Of a stretch of 64,000 nt of DNA, positions 27,139 to 35,608 are shown piece by piece. The translations under genes and the position numbers were made by a program. A model generated the notes under the pieces. It had not been told where the DNA came from. It worked only from the letters and a program-made list of their open reading frames with translations, and did not search any database. Numbering within the stretch: position 1 is the stretch's first letter; each line of letters begins with the position of its first letter. The stretch is from Algihabitans sp965233705 (lineage in GTDB: Bacteria; Pseudomonadota; Alphaproteobacteria; Kiloniellales; DSM-21159): contig CBDDTF010000001.1 of assembly GCA_965233705.1 (NCBI GenBank), positions 186,001-250,000 of the forward strand, read 5' to 3'.

Positions 27139-28113
27139 TCAAGCGTGCGTGGTCCCCCGGGCGGCCGTCGCGTTTTGCAGGAACCATTCGTAGGCCTCGG
27201 CCAGCCCCGCCTCCAGCGAGGTCTGCGGCCGCCAGCCGAGAGCCGTTAGGCGCGAGACGTCCAGGAGCTTGCGCGGCGTCCCGTCGGGCTTGGAGGAATC
27301 GAAGCTGAGCCTGCCGGTGAAACCGCAGACGCGCTGGATCATCTGCGCAAGCTCGGCAATCGAGACATCCTCACCGGTGCCGACGTTGATCGGCGGCGCC
27401 GCCGAGTAGCGGGTCAACAGATAGACGACGGCGTCGGCCAGATCGTCGACGTGCAGGAATTCCCGCTTGGGGCGGCCGCTGCCCCATACCTCGAGCGTCG
27501 GCTGGCCGGCCAGCTTGGCTTCATGCGCCTTGCGGATCAAGGCCGGCACGACATGGCTGGTTTCCAGGTCGAAGTTGTCGCCCGGCCCGTAGAGATTGGT
27601 GGGCATGACGGAGATGAAGTCGCAGCCGTACTCCCGCCGATAGGCTTGGCAGAGTTTCAAGCCCGCGATCTTGGCAATGGCATACCACTCGTTGGTCGGC
27701 TCGAGCGGACCGCTCAGCAGACAGGATTCCGGCATCGGCTGGGGGGCGTGCTTGGGATAGATGCAGCTGGAGCCGAGAAACAGCAGCTTGCGCACGCCCA
27801 CGCGCCGGGCCGCTTCAATGACATTGGTCTCGATCGCCAGATTATCGTAGAGAAACTGGCCGGGATAACGGTCGTTGGCCAGGATCCCCCCCACCTTGGC
27901 CGCCGCCAGGACGATGGCGTCCGGCTTCTGGTCGGCGATCCAGGCCTCCGTCTCGACCTGGCGCCGCAGATCGGCCTGCTCACGCCCGGCGGTCAGAACC
28001 TCGCAGGGCTCTTGCGCCAGGCGCCGCACGACGGCGCTTCCCACCATCCCGCGGTGACCGGCGACGAAGACGCGCGCACCCTCCAGGCCGAAAGAGGCCG
28101 CCGACGACTCCAC
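27139..28113 (-). CDS. fcl: GDP-L-fucose synthase
   Basis: This enzyme converts GDP-4-keto-6-deoxy-D-mannose to GDP-L-fucose by 3,5-epimerisation and NADPH reduction. The 324-residue protein has the family Rossmann motif GHRGMVGSA, LGSSCIYPK, the catalytic YAIAK and the typical NLYGPGDNFD. The GTG at 28113 is preceded by AGGGAG at 7 nt. An open frame further upstream lacks similarity. It lies 50 nt after gmd on the same strand. It supplies L-fucose for the adjacent glycan transferases. Confidence 0.93.
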   Translation of the reverse strand: MESSAASFGLEGARVFVAGHRGMVGSAVVRRLAQEPCEVLTAGREQADLRRQVETEAWIADQKPDAIVLAAAKVGGILANDRYPGQFLYDNLAIETNVIEAARRVGVRKLLFLGSSCIYPKHAPQPMPESCLLSGPLEPTNEWYAIAKIAGLKLCQAYRREYGCDFISVMPTNLYGPGDNFDLETSHVVPALIRKAHEAKLAGQPTLEVWGSGRPKREFLHVDDLADAVVYLLTRYSAAPPINVGTGEDVSIAELAQMIQRVCGFTGRLSFDSSKPDGTPRKLLDVSRLTALGWRPQTSLEAGLAEAYEWFLQNATAARGTTHA

Positions 28114-28163
28114 TGCTCTGCTCCCTATGCTCGTGATCCCGGCGGAACGGCCCGCCCTGCGGT

Positions 28164-29240
28164 TCAAACGTACGCCGGATTGAGGCCACGGCCGCCTTGC
28201 AGATGGGCCAGGTCGGCCGCCACCATCTCCGCCACCAGCGCCTTGAAGGCGGTCTTGTGCGTCCACCCCAGAACGCGGCGCGCCTTGGACGCGTCGCCCA
28301 GCAGCAGGTCGACCTCGGTCGGGCGGAAATAGCGGGGGTCGATCTTCACCAACTCGGCGCCGCTCCGCGCATCCACGCCGACCTCTTCGACGCCCTCGCC
28401 GCGCCAGACCAGCGTCCGGCCGATCTCGCCGAAGGCAAGCTCGACGAACTCGCGCACGCTGTGCGTTTCCCCTGTGGCCAGGACATAGTCGTCCGCCGTC
28501 GGCTCCTGCAGCATGCGCCACATCCCCTCGACGTAGTCGCGCGCATGCCCCCAGTCACGCTTGGCATTGAGATTGCCGAGATAGAGATGCTGCTGCTGGC
28601 CGAGGGAGATGGCGGCAACGGCGCGGGTAATCTTGCGGGTGACGAAGGTTTCCCCCCGGATCGGGCTTTCGTGGTTGAACAGGATGCCGTTGGAGGCATG
28701 GATGCCGTAGGCTTCGCGGTAGTTGACCGTGATCCAGTAGGCGTAAAGCTTGGCCGCCGCATAGGGGCTGCGCGGATAGAAGGGCGTGCGCTCGTCCTGG
28801 GGCACGGCCTGAACCTTGCCGTACAGCTCCGAGGTCGAGGCCTGGTAGAAGCGCACCTTCTCCGTCATGCCCAGGATGCGAATCGCCTCGAGCAGCCGCA
28901 GCGTGCCGAGCGCGTCGGCGTTGGCCGTGTATTCGGGCGTCTCGAAGCTGACCTGCACGTGGCTCTGGGCGGCCAGGTTGTAGATCTCGTCGGGCTGCGT
29001 TTCCTGGACCAGCCGAATGAGGTTCGTCGCGTCCGTCAGGTCGCCATAGTGCAGGAAAAAGCGCGTGCCCTGCTCATGCGGGTCGACGTAGAGATGATCC
29101 ACGCGTTCGGTGTTGAAGGAGGAGGAACGGCGCTTGACGCCGTGAACGACGTAGCCCTTCTCCAGCAAGGATTCGGCCAGGTAGGCCCCGTCCTGGCCGG
29201 TGATCCCGGTGATCAAGGCGACTTTCGGCGTTTCGGTCAT
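28164..29240 (-). CDS. gmd: GDP-mannose 4,6-dehydratase
   Basis: This catalyses the first step of GDP-fucose synthesis. The protein of about 358 residues contains TGITGQDGAYL, the strongly conserved VKRRSSSFNTERVDHLY segment, RFYQASTSELYGKVQ and the catalytic YAAAKLYAYW. The ATG at 29240 has GGGAGAAG immediately upstream. An upstream in-frame ATG at 29279 is less likely. It is the third gene of the minus-strand run cysD-cysNC-gmd-fcl. GDP-mannose synthesis genes (manB/manC) are not in the window. Confidence 0.94.
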   Translation of the reverse strand: MTETPKVALITGITGQDGAYLAESLLEKGYVVHGVKRRSSSFNTERVDHLYVDPHEQGTRFFLHYGDLTDATNLIRLVQETQPDEIYNLAAQSHVQVSFETPEYTANADALGTLRLLEAIRILGMTEKVRFYQASTSELYGKVQAVPQDERTPFYPRSPYAAAKLYAYWITVNYREAYGIHASNGILFNHESPIRGETFVTRKITRAVAAISLGQQQHLYLGNLNAKRDWGHARDYVEGMWRMLQEPTADDYVLATGETHSVREFVELAFGEIGRTLVWRGEGVEEVGVDARSGAELVKIDPRYFRPTEVDLLLGDASKARRVLGWTHKTAFKALVAEMVAADLAHLQGGRGLNPAYV

Positions 29241-29313
29241 GCTTCTCCCGTCCCCGGGGTAGGAGGAGGCCAGCGCCACCCCGCCCGACTTTCCGGCATC
29301 TCCGCCACAGGTC

Positions 29314-31203
29314 TTAGCTCAGCGTGAAGTGTCGTGTCACGTAGCCGGCCAGGCGCTCGAGGCTGCGCTCGATGTCGAGCGTCTGGGTGTCGATGCTCAG
29401 GCTCGGTTCGGGCGGCGCTTCGTAGGGGGCGTCGATCCCGGTGAAGTCGCTGATCTCGCCGGCCCGGGCCTTCTTGTAGAGCCCCTTGGGGTCGCGCCGC
29501 TCGCAGGTCGCCAGATCGGCCGCCACGTAGACCTCGTGGAAACCGTCCGGAACCAGCCGCTCGACCGAGGCGCGGGCGCGGTCGCGGTCGCTCTGGTAGG
29601 GCGAGATGAAGGCGGTGATGCACAGAATCCCGGCATCCGCGAAGAGCGCCGCCGCCTCGCCGACGCGGCGGATGTTCTCCGCCCGGTCGTCGGGACTGAA
29701 GCCCAGGTTGGCGTTGAGGCCGCGGCGCACGTTGTCGCCGTCCAGCACGTAGACCTGGTAGCCGCGCTCGTAGAGCTGGCGTTCCAGCGCCATTGCCAGG
29801 GTCGACTTGCCGGCGCCCGACAGGCCGGTCAGCCAGATCACGCCGCCCTTGTGGCCGTTGCGCGCCCAACGCTGCTCGCGGGTGACGGCATGCTCGACCG
29901 AGAAGAGGTTGGTCGAGCGCACCGCCATGACCCGCCGCTGGTCGGGATAGCCCTCCATCGAGACCAGGCCGCCGCCGACCAGATCGAGGCCGTCGAGCAG
30001 CACGAAGCGCCCCGTGCGCTGCAGGCTCTGCGCCTCGTCCAGCGCCATCAGCGCGCGGCTGCGCAGCACCACCTCGGCGATGCCGTTGCGTGGCACCGCC
30101 CCGTCGGCGCGCCGTTCCAGCGTGTCCGTGTCGATGGTCTGCTCGACCGCCGTGACCTCCACGCTGTACTGGGCGGTCGCCAGCTTCAGCGTCAGCCGGC
30201 GACCCGCATCCAGCGGCGTGTGGCCGAGCCAGAAAAGCGTGGCCTTGAAGACGTTGGTGAGCTGCGGGGCCTGCGCCTCGTGGCTGAGCAGCTCGCCGCG
30301 TTCGACGAAGAGCTGCTCGTCCAGCGTGAAGCCGACCGACTGCCCCGCGTGCGCCTCGAGCGGCGGATCGGCGTTCCAGGACTCCAGCGCGCGCACCCGG
30401 GCGGTCTTGTTGGACGGGCTGAAGAGCACCGTGTCGCCCGGGCGCAGCACGCCGCTTTCGACGCGCCCGACCAGGATCCGCCGCTCGTCGAAGTGATAGA
30501 CGTCCTGGATCGGCAGGCGCAGCGGCTGTGCGCCCGGCCGCGTCACCGTCTGGAAGCGGTCCAGCGCGTCGAGCAGGCTCGGGCCCTCGAACCAGGAAAA
30601 CTCCGGGCTCGGCTCGGCCACGTTGTCGCCGTCGCGCGCCGAGATCGGCAGGATGAAGGTCGGCTCCACGCCGATGCTGGCCAGGTAGTCCGCGACCTCG
30701 CGGGCGACCTCGCCGAAGCGCGCGCGGTCGTGGCCGACCAGGTCCATCTTGTTGACCGCCACGGCGACCTGGCGCACGCCGAGCAGGTGCAGCAGGTAGC
30801 CGTGCCGGCGCGACTGCTCACGCACCCCCTCGGCCGCGTCGATCACCAGCACCCCGGCATCCGCCTCGGCCGCGCCGCTGACCATGTTCTTGAGGAACTC
30901 ACGGTGCCCCGGCGCGTCGATGATCACATAGTCGCGCTTGTCGGTCTGGAAGCGGATCTGCGTGGTGTCGATGGTCACCGCCTGGTCGCGCTCGGCCTGA
31001 AAGGCGTCGAGCACGAAGGACCACTCCAGCGGCATGCCGCGCTTGGCCGAGATCGCCTGCAACTCCTCCAGCTTGCCTTCGGGCAGGGAGTCGGTGTCGT
31101 GCAGCAGGCGGCCGACCAGCGTGGACTTGCCATGGTCGACATGGCCGACCACGACCAGTTTCAGGAGGTCGCGCGGAGCGGGATGAAAGCTGTGGCGGGG
31201 CAT
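29314..31203 (-). CDS. cysNC: Bifunctional sulfate adenylyltransferase subunit 1 / adenylylsulfate kinase (CysNC)
   Basis: The 629-residue fusion carries an N-terminal EF-Tu-like GTPase with GHVDHGKST at about 20-28, DAPGH and NKMD. This CysN domain drives APS formation. A C-terminal CysC kinase has Walker A GLSGAGKST near residue 460 and the DGDNVR and DPKGLYKKAR motifs, making PAPS. The domain order is that of NodQ/CysNC proteins. It lies 16 nt after cysD. PAPS can feed assimilation or sulfotransferases. The linkage to gmd/fcl suggests glycan sulfation, but no sulfotransferase gene is seen in the window. Confidence 0.94.
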   Translation of the reverse strand: MPRHSFHPAPRDLLKLVVVGHVDHGKSTLVGRLLHDTDSLPEGKLEELQAISAKRGMPLEWSFVLDAFQAERDQAVTIDTTQIRFQTDKRDYVIIDAPGHREFLKNMVSGAAEADAGVLVIDAAEGVREQSRRHGYLLHLLGVRQVAVAVNKMDLVGHDRARFGEVAREVADYLASIGVEPTFILPISARDGDNVAEPSPEFSWFEGPSLLDALDRFQTVTRPGAQPLRLPIQDVYHFDERRILVGRVESGVLRPGDTVLFSPSNKTARVRALESWNADPPLEAHAGQSVGFTLDEQLFVERGELLSHEAQAPQLTNVFKATLFWLGHTPLDAGRRLTLKLATAQYSVEVTAVEQTIDTDTLERRADGAVPRNGIAEVVLRSRALMALDEAQSLQRTGRFVLLDGLDLVGGGLVSMEGYPDQRRVMAVRSTNLFSVEHAVTREQRWARNGHKGGVIWLTGLSGAGKSTLAMALERQLYERGYQVYVLDGDNVRRGLNANLGFSPDDRAENIRRVGEAAALFADAGILCITAFISPYQSDRDRARASVERLVPDGFHEVYVAADLATCERRDPKGLYKKARAGEISDFTGIDAPYEAPPEPSLSIDTQTLDIERSLERLAGYVTRHFTLS

Positions 31204-31219
31204 GCGTGGCTCGGTCGAC

Positions 31220-32014
31220 TCACATATAGCCGCTGGCGCGCAGGCGCTCGAAGGCGTCCTCGCTGTCGTGGTCCATGGTGCGTCCCGCCCGCTCCGGCTG
31301 GCGGGTCACCTCCAGCTCGGCGATGATCTCCGCGATCGTCGCGGCGTTGGAGCGCACCGGGCGGGTGATGTCCTTCTCGCCGAGCGAGCGGTAGCGCCAG
31401 CCGTCGCGCGCGAAGTACAGCGGCACCACGGGAATCTGCTCGCGCTGGATGTAGCGCCAGATGTCGACCTCGGTCCAGGCGAGCAGCGGATGGATGCGCA
31501 GGTGCGCTCCCGGCGGTATCTCGGTCTTGTACTGGTCCCAGAACTCGGCCGGCTGGTCCTTGTAGTCCCAGGTGCCGGACTCGTCGCGCGGGCTGAACAC
31601 CCGCTCCTTGCCGCGCAGCGCCTGCTCGTCGCGGCGGATGCCCAGGAAGATGCCGCGGAAGCCCTGCTCCGCGATGATCCGCTTCAGGCCCAGGGTCTTG
31701 CGCGCGGCGTGGCGCGAGTTCAGCGGCAGGCTCGGGTCGGTCTCCTCAAGCGGCGGGCAGTCCGCGTTGACGTAGCTGAGCCCCCACTTGCCGACGTACT
31801 CGTCGCGGAAGGCATAGACCTCGTCGAGCTCGTTGCCGGTATCGAGCAGGATCACGGGGAACGGCACGCGGCCGAAGAAGGCCTTGCGCGCCAGCCAGAC
31901 CATCACGTTGGAGTCCTTGCCGAGCGACCAGAGCATCGACAGCGGCTCCACCCGGGCGTAGGCCTCGCGCAGGATGTAGATCGATTGGGCTTCGAGGTGG
32001 TCGAGACGGTCCAT
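31220..32014 (-). CDS. cysD: Sulfate adenylyltransferase subunit 2 (CysD), short form
   Basis: This is the PP-loop partner of CysN that forms adenylyl sulfate from ATP and sulfate. SLGKDSNVM near 30-38 is the pyrophosphatase loop, and GIRRDEQALRGKER plus TEVDIWRYIQREQIPVVPLY are family motifs. At 264 residues it is about 35-40 shorter than E. coli-type CysD, mainly in the stretch before the C-terminal AELEVTRQPERAGR segment. The frame is intact and no frameshift is visible, so it looks like a natural short lineage. Confidence 0.9.
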   Translation of the reverse strand: MDRLDHLEAQSIYILREAYARVEPLSMLWSLGKDSNVMVWLARKAFFGRVPFPVILLDTGNELDEVYAFRDEYVGKWGLSYVNADCPPLEETDPSLPLNSRHAARKTLGLKRIIAEQGFRGIFLGIRRDEQALRGKERVFSPRDESGTWDYKDQPAEFWDQYKTEIPPGAHLRIHPLLAWTEVDIWRYIQREQIPVVPLYFARDGWRYRSLGEKDITRPVRSNAATIAEIIAELEVTRQPERAGRTMDHDSEDAFERLRASGYM

Positions 32015-32156
32015 CGGCCTGCCGAACGGTCCTGGGAGTTGCGCCGCCGCGCAGCCGGGCTCCAGCGGCGCCGCACGAAGGCTTCCTCATAGGGGGGAAG
32101 CGGGGGCCGGCGCAAGGAGCGTTTCCCGGCGCGGCGGCTTGCAATCGCGCGGCAGC

Positions 32157-32176
32157 CATGGCCTAACACGGCCATG
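32157..32176 (+). promoter_or_regulatory. Perfect inverted repeat covering the lptF start codon
   Basis: CATGGCC at 32157-32163 and GGCCATG at 32170-32176 are separated by TAACAC, and the right arm contains the lptF ATG (32174). No good ribosome site lies in the 10 nt before the ATG. A transcript hairpin here could sequester the start, or the palindrome could bind a protein. Confidence 0.4.
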
Positions 32177-33298
32177 AAGGCACTCGACCGCTACATGGTT
32201 CTGCAGTTGCTGGCGACCACCTTCGCCACCGGCGTGGCCCTCACCTTCACGGTGTGGCTGACCCAGTCCCTGCGGCTGTTCGACTACATCATCAACCGCG
32301 GCCTGCCGGCGGAGAAGTTCCTGACGGTCGCGCTGCTGCTGATGCCGAGCTTCCTGACGATCGTCCTGCCGGTCTCCACCTTCGTGTCGGTGCTTTTCGT
32401 CTACAACAAGCTGACGACCGACAACGAGCTGATCGTGATGCGCGCCTGCGGGCTCAGCCAGCTCCAGGTCGCCCGGCCCGCCCTGATCCTCGGCGCCCTC
32501 GTCACGCTGCTGATGTTCGTTATCACGCTGTTCGTGCTGCCCTGGTCGTTCCGCAGCTTCAAGGACCTGCAGCACGACATCCGGACCAACTACTCCTCGA
32601 TCCTGCTGCAGGAAGGCGTCTTCACCGAGATCGACGACGACGTGGTGATCTACATCGGCGAGCGCACGGAGGACGGCAAGCTGCTGGACGTGCTGGTGCA
32701 CGACACCCGCGAGCCGGAGGCGCCGGTGACCATCATGTCCGAGATCAGCGAGATTCTCGGCGGCAGCCAGGGCCCTGTGCTGGTTCTCTACCGCGGCCAG
32801 CGCCAGCAGTTCGACCGCGAGACGCGCGAGCTGTCCAACCTCAGCTTCGACCGCTACACGCTGGAGCTGACCGAGCAGGGCGCCGCCCAGCAGCGCTCCT
32901 GGCGCGAGCCCTCGGAACGCTATCTGCACGAGATCTTCCGGCCACCGCAGAACCGGGACGACGAGCGGCTGCGCGGCGAACTGCTGGCCAACGGGCATCA
33001 GCGCATCGCCCTGCCGCTCTATACGCCCGCCCTGGTGCTCCTGGGCATCGCCCCCTTCCTGGCCGGCGAGTTCAGCCGGCGCGGCTACTGGAAGCGAATC
33101 CTCGCGGCGGTGCTGGCCATGGCGCTGCTGCAGGTCCAGATCCTGGCGCTCGAAGACATGGTGGCCGGCGACCTCGACCTGCTGCCGGTGATCTATATCG
33201 GCGTGCTGGCCCCGAACTTCCTGCTGGCCTGGCTGCTGTTCTTCGCCCGGCCCGAGCGCTGGGCGGCCCGGCGCCGCCTGCGCCGCGCTGCCGCGTAG
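32174..33298 (+). CDS. lptF: LPS export ABC transporter permease LptF
   Basis: The 374-residue LptF/LptG-family permease has two N-terminal helices, a conserved NELIVMRACGLSQLQVARPA cytoplasmic segment, a long periplasmic beta-jellyroll region (about 125-270) and C-terminal helices. Features such as SQSLRLFDYIINRGLPAEKFL favour LptF over LptG. In LPS-producing bacteria lptF is normally followed by lptG. Here the next gene is a sugar dehydratase, so lptG must be elsewhere or this is a lone paralog. Its place beside an O-antigen locus fits LPS transport. Confidence 0.85.
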   Translation: MKALDRYMVLQLLATTFATGVALTFTVWLTQSLRLFDYIINRGLPAEKFLTVALLLMPSFLTIVLPVSTFVSVLFVYNKLTTDNELIVMRACGLSQLQVARPALILGALVTLLMFVITLFVLPWSFRSFKDLQHDIRTNYSSILLQEGVFTEIDDDVVIYIGERTEDGKLLDVLVHDTREPEAPVTIMSEISEILGGSQGPVLVLYRGQRQQFDRETRELSNLSFDRYTLELTEQGAAQQRSWREPSERYLHEIFRPPQNRDDERLRGELLANGHQRIALPLYTPALVLLGIAPFLAGEFSRRGYWKRILAAVLAMALLQVQILALEDMVAGDLDLLPVIYIGVLAPNFLLAWLLFFARPERWAARRRLRRAAA

Positions 33299-33395
33299 GG
33301 ACCTGCCGCTATCGACCTGGCGGCACAATGCGTGGCTGGGCCGCGGCGGATGATGTATCACGGGCGGCGATCCCGCCCCTAGCCCGCGAACGCCG

Positions 33396-35333
33396 ATGCG
33401 ACACCTGCTGACCTCGACCTACTTCCGCCGCGCCGCCCTGGCCTTCCTGCACGACGTGGCGGTGGCGATGGCCGCCTTCGTGCTGGCCCTGCTGCTGCGC
33501 CTCGGCACCCAGGCCGTCGAGCTTCTGGCGCGCGACGACCTCTGGATCGCCCTGATCATCTTCGGGCTGGTCTCGGGTGCGGTCTTCCTGGGCACCGGCC
33601 TCTATCGCGGCATCTGGCGCTACGCCTCGCTGAACGACATGCTGGGCATCGTGCGCGCGGCGACCCTGGCCGTGCTGCTGTTCCTGCCGGTGACCTTCAT
33701 GGTCACCCGCCTGGAGGCGCTGCCGCGCAGCTCCCTGGTCATCACCTGGCTGCTGCTGATCGCCCTGCTCAGCGCGCCGCGCGTCATCTACCGCCTACTC
33801 AAGGACGGCAGCCTCACCCATATCCTCGAGCGCAACGCGCATCTGCGCGTGCCGGTGCTGTTGATCGGCGCCGGCGACGCGGCCGAGCTGTTCATCTCCT
33901 CCCTCAAGCGCAATCCCAGCTACGAGGTGCTTGCGGTCATCGACGACAAGGGCCGGCGGGTCGGACGGCGGATCAGGGGCGTGCCCGTCGTCGGCAGCCT
34001 GAACGAGCTGGACGCGCTCTTCGCCCGGGTGAGCCGCCGCCACGGCCGCAAGCCGCAGCGCCTGATCCTGACCAAGGACCTGCCGCGCGAGCGTCTGAGC
34101 GAGCTGCTGTCCTTCGCCGAGCGGCACGGACTGACCCTCGACCGTCTGCCGCGCCTGACCGACTTCAAACGCTCCGCTGCGGGCGAGCCGATCCGGCCGG
34201 AGCCGATCGCCATCGAGGACCTGCTGCGCCGGCCGCAGATCATGCTCGACCCGGAACCGGTGCGCCGCCTGGTGCAGGGCCGGCGGGTCCTGGTGACCGG
34301 CGCCGGCGGCTCGATCGGCAGCGAGCTGGTGCGCCAGCTCGCCGACCAGGAGCCCGCCGAGATCGCGCTGCTGGACAACGGCGAGTTCAACCTCTACCGG
34401 ATCGACGCCGAGTTGGGCCGCAGCCGGCCGGACCTGGCGCGCAGCCCCCATCTCTGCGACGTGCGCGACGCCGGCGCCCTGGAGCGGATCTTCGCCGAGG
34501 TCCGCCCGGAGCTGGTCTTCCATGCGGCCGCGCTCAAGCACGTCCCCATCGTCGAGGCGCACCCGCTGGAGGCCACGCGCACCAACGTTGCCGGCACCCG
34601 CCATGTCGCCGAGGCCTGCCTGCGCCACGGGGTCGCCGTGATGCTGCTGATCTCCACCGACAAGGCGGTCAACCCGACCAACGTGATGGGCGCCACCAAG
34701 CGCCTGGCGGAAAGCTACTGCCAGGCCCTCGACCTGGAGGCACGCCGCAGCGGCCAGGGCCCGCGCTTCGTGACGGTGCGCTTCGGCAACGTGCTCGGCT
34801 CCACCGGCTCGGTGGTGCCGCTGTTCCAGGAGCAGCTCGCCGCCGGCGGCCCGCTGACCGTGACCCATCCGGAGATCACGCGCTACTTCATGACCACGCA
34901 GGAGGCGGTGCGCCTGGTGCTGCAGTCGGCCGCCCTCGGCCTGGCGCGGCAGGCGGCGGAGGCCGGCAAGATCTACGTGCTCGACATGGGCGCGCCGGTG
35001 AAGATCGTCGAACTGGCCGAGCAGATGATCCGCCTGGCCGGCAAGCGGCCCTACAAGGACGTGGAGATCCAGTTCACCGGGCTGCGGCCCGGCGAAAAGC
35101 TCTACGAGGAGCTGTTCCACAGCCAGGAGACCCTGGCCCAGACCGACCAGCAGGGGCTGCTTCTGGCGGCGCCGCGCACGGCGGAGCTGGCGACCCTGCG
35201 CCAGGGCCTCGACCAGCTCGCCGCCGCCAGCGAGGCGCAGGACAGCGGCGCCGCGCTGGCGCTGCTCGGCCGCCTGGTGCCGGAGTGGAGCCACAGCGCC
35301 GAGGTCATCCCCCTGCCCCGCCGGGCGAACTGA
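33396..35333 (+). CDS. Membrane-anchored nucleotide-sugar 4,6-dehydratase (FlaA1/WbpM/CapD family)
   Basis: The 645-residue protein has four N-terminal membrane helices (about 1-125), a first Rossmann-like domain beginning VPVLLIGAGDAAELF, and a C-terminal SDR domain with GAGGSIGSELVRQL near 303 and STDKAVNPTNVMGATKR, where TDK and the modified YxxxK position (MxxxK) are typical of this family. Such enzymes convert UDP-GlcNAc to the 4-keto-6-deoxy derivative that starts QuiNAc, FucNAc or bacillosamine synthesis. This would feed the DegT aminotransferase at 10448. It is separated from lptF by 97 nt with no distinct signal. Confidence 0.9.
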   Translation: MRHLLTSTYFRRAALAFLHDVAVAMAAFVLALLLRLGTQAVELLARDDLWIALIIFGLVSGAVFLGTGLYRGIWRYASLNDMLGIVRAATLAVLLFLPVTFMVTRLEALPRSSLVITWLLLIALLSAPRVIYRLLKDGSLTHILERNAHLRVPVLLIGAGDAAELFISSLKRNPSYEVLAVIDDKGRRVGRRIRGVPVVGSLNELDALFARVSRRHGRKPQRLILTKDLPRERLSELLSFAERHGLTLDRLPRLTDFKRSAAGEPIRPEPIAIEDLLRRPQIMLDPEPVRRLVQGRRVLVTGAGGSIGSELVRQLADQEPAEIALLDNGEFNLYRIDAELGRSRPDLARSPHLCDVRDAGALERIFAEVRPELVFHAAALKHVPIVEAHPLEATRTNVAGTRHVAEACLRHGVAVMLLISTDKAVNPTNVMGATKRLAESYCQALDLEARRSGQGPRFVTVRFGNVLGSTGSVVPLFQEQLAAGGPLTVTHPEITRYFMTTQEAVRLVLQSAALGLARQAAEAGKIYVLDMGAPVKIVELAEQMIRLAGKRPYKDVEIQFTGLRPGEKLYEELFHSQETLAQTDQQGLLLAAPRTAELATLRQGLDQLAAASEAQDSGAALALLGRLVPEWSHSAEVIPLPRRAN

Positions 35334-35354
35334 GCGCGCGTGGCGCTGGCCGGT

Positions 35355-35398
35355 CGACCGGCCGCCGGCCAACCCGCGATAGCGGGTCCACACGGTCG
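35355..35398. repeat. Palindromic repeat just downstream of the dehydratase gene (copy A0)
   Basis: Outer arms CGACCG (35355-35360) and CGGTCG (35393-35398) enclose an inner ACCCGC-GATA-GCGGGT stem. The arms match those of the dispersed family described at 35474, 46564, 51617, 60908 and 63035. It lies about 20 nt after the plus-strand stop and could act as a terminator or 3' stabiliser. Confidence 0.6.
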
Positions 35399-35417
35399 GG
35401 CGACAACCGCCCGAACC

Positions 35418-35466
35418 CAGAGGCCCGAGCTCAGAGGCCCGAGCTCAGAGGCCCGAGCTCAGAGGC
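35418..35466. repeat. 14-bp tandem repeat, 3.5 copies
   Basis: The unit CAGAGGCCCGAGCT is repeated perfectly at 35418-35431, 35432-35445 and 35446-35459, with a partial CAGAGGC after it. There is no spacer, so it is not a CRISPR array. It sits in the convergent gap between two palindromic repeats. Confidence 0.9.
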
Positions 35467-35473
35467 TTGGCGT

Positions 35474-35608
35474 GATGCTCTGCGACCTGGCGACTCGCCC
35501 AGGCGAGTCACGCAGGTCGGGCATCTGCTCTACCACATTAAAGTGAGGGCGATGTCTCGCGACCGGCGGAACCGCTGCGCGGGTCCATACGGTCGCAAAT
35601 CGCTCTAG
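35474..35608. repeat. Composite palindromic repeat, copy A
   Basis: Hairpin one (35483-35519) has CGACCTG/CAGGTCG outer and GACTCGCC/GGCGAGTC inner stems. A linker with CACATTAAAGTGAG follows. Hairpin two (35559-35596) has GCGACCG/CGGTCGC arms, and the element ends AAATCGCTCTAG. The last CTA is the complement of the TAG stop of the ribF-like gene. The same linker occurs inverted in copy D, and an 18-nt match (35474-35491) occurs inverted in copy C at 51654-51671. Confidence 0.85.

Noticed and set aside
29329..31326. A 665-codon plus-strand open frame opposite cysNC
   Set aside because: It is a shadow of the highly conserved cysNC gene with no independent similarity or ribosome site.
33795..35393. 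A 532-codon minus-strand open frame opposite the sugar dehydratase
   Set aside because: It is antisense to a well-supported FlaA1/WbpM-type gene and has low-complexity composition.
35418..35466. CRISPR-like array
   Set aside because: The repeat units are contiguous with no spacers, and no cas genes are present.
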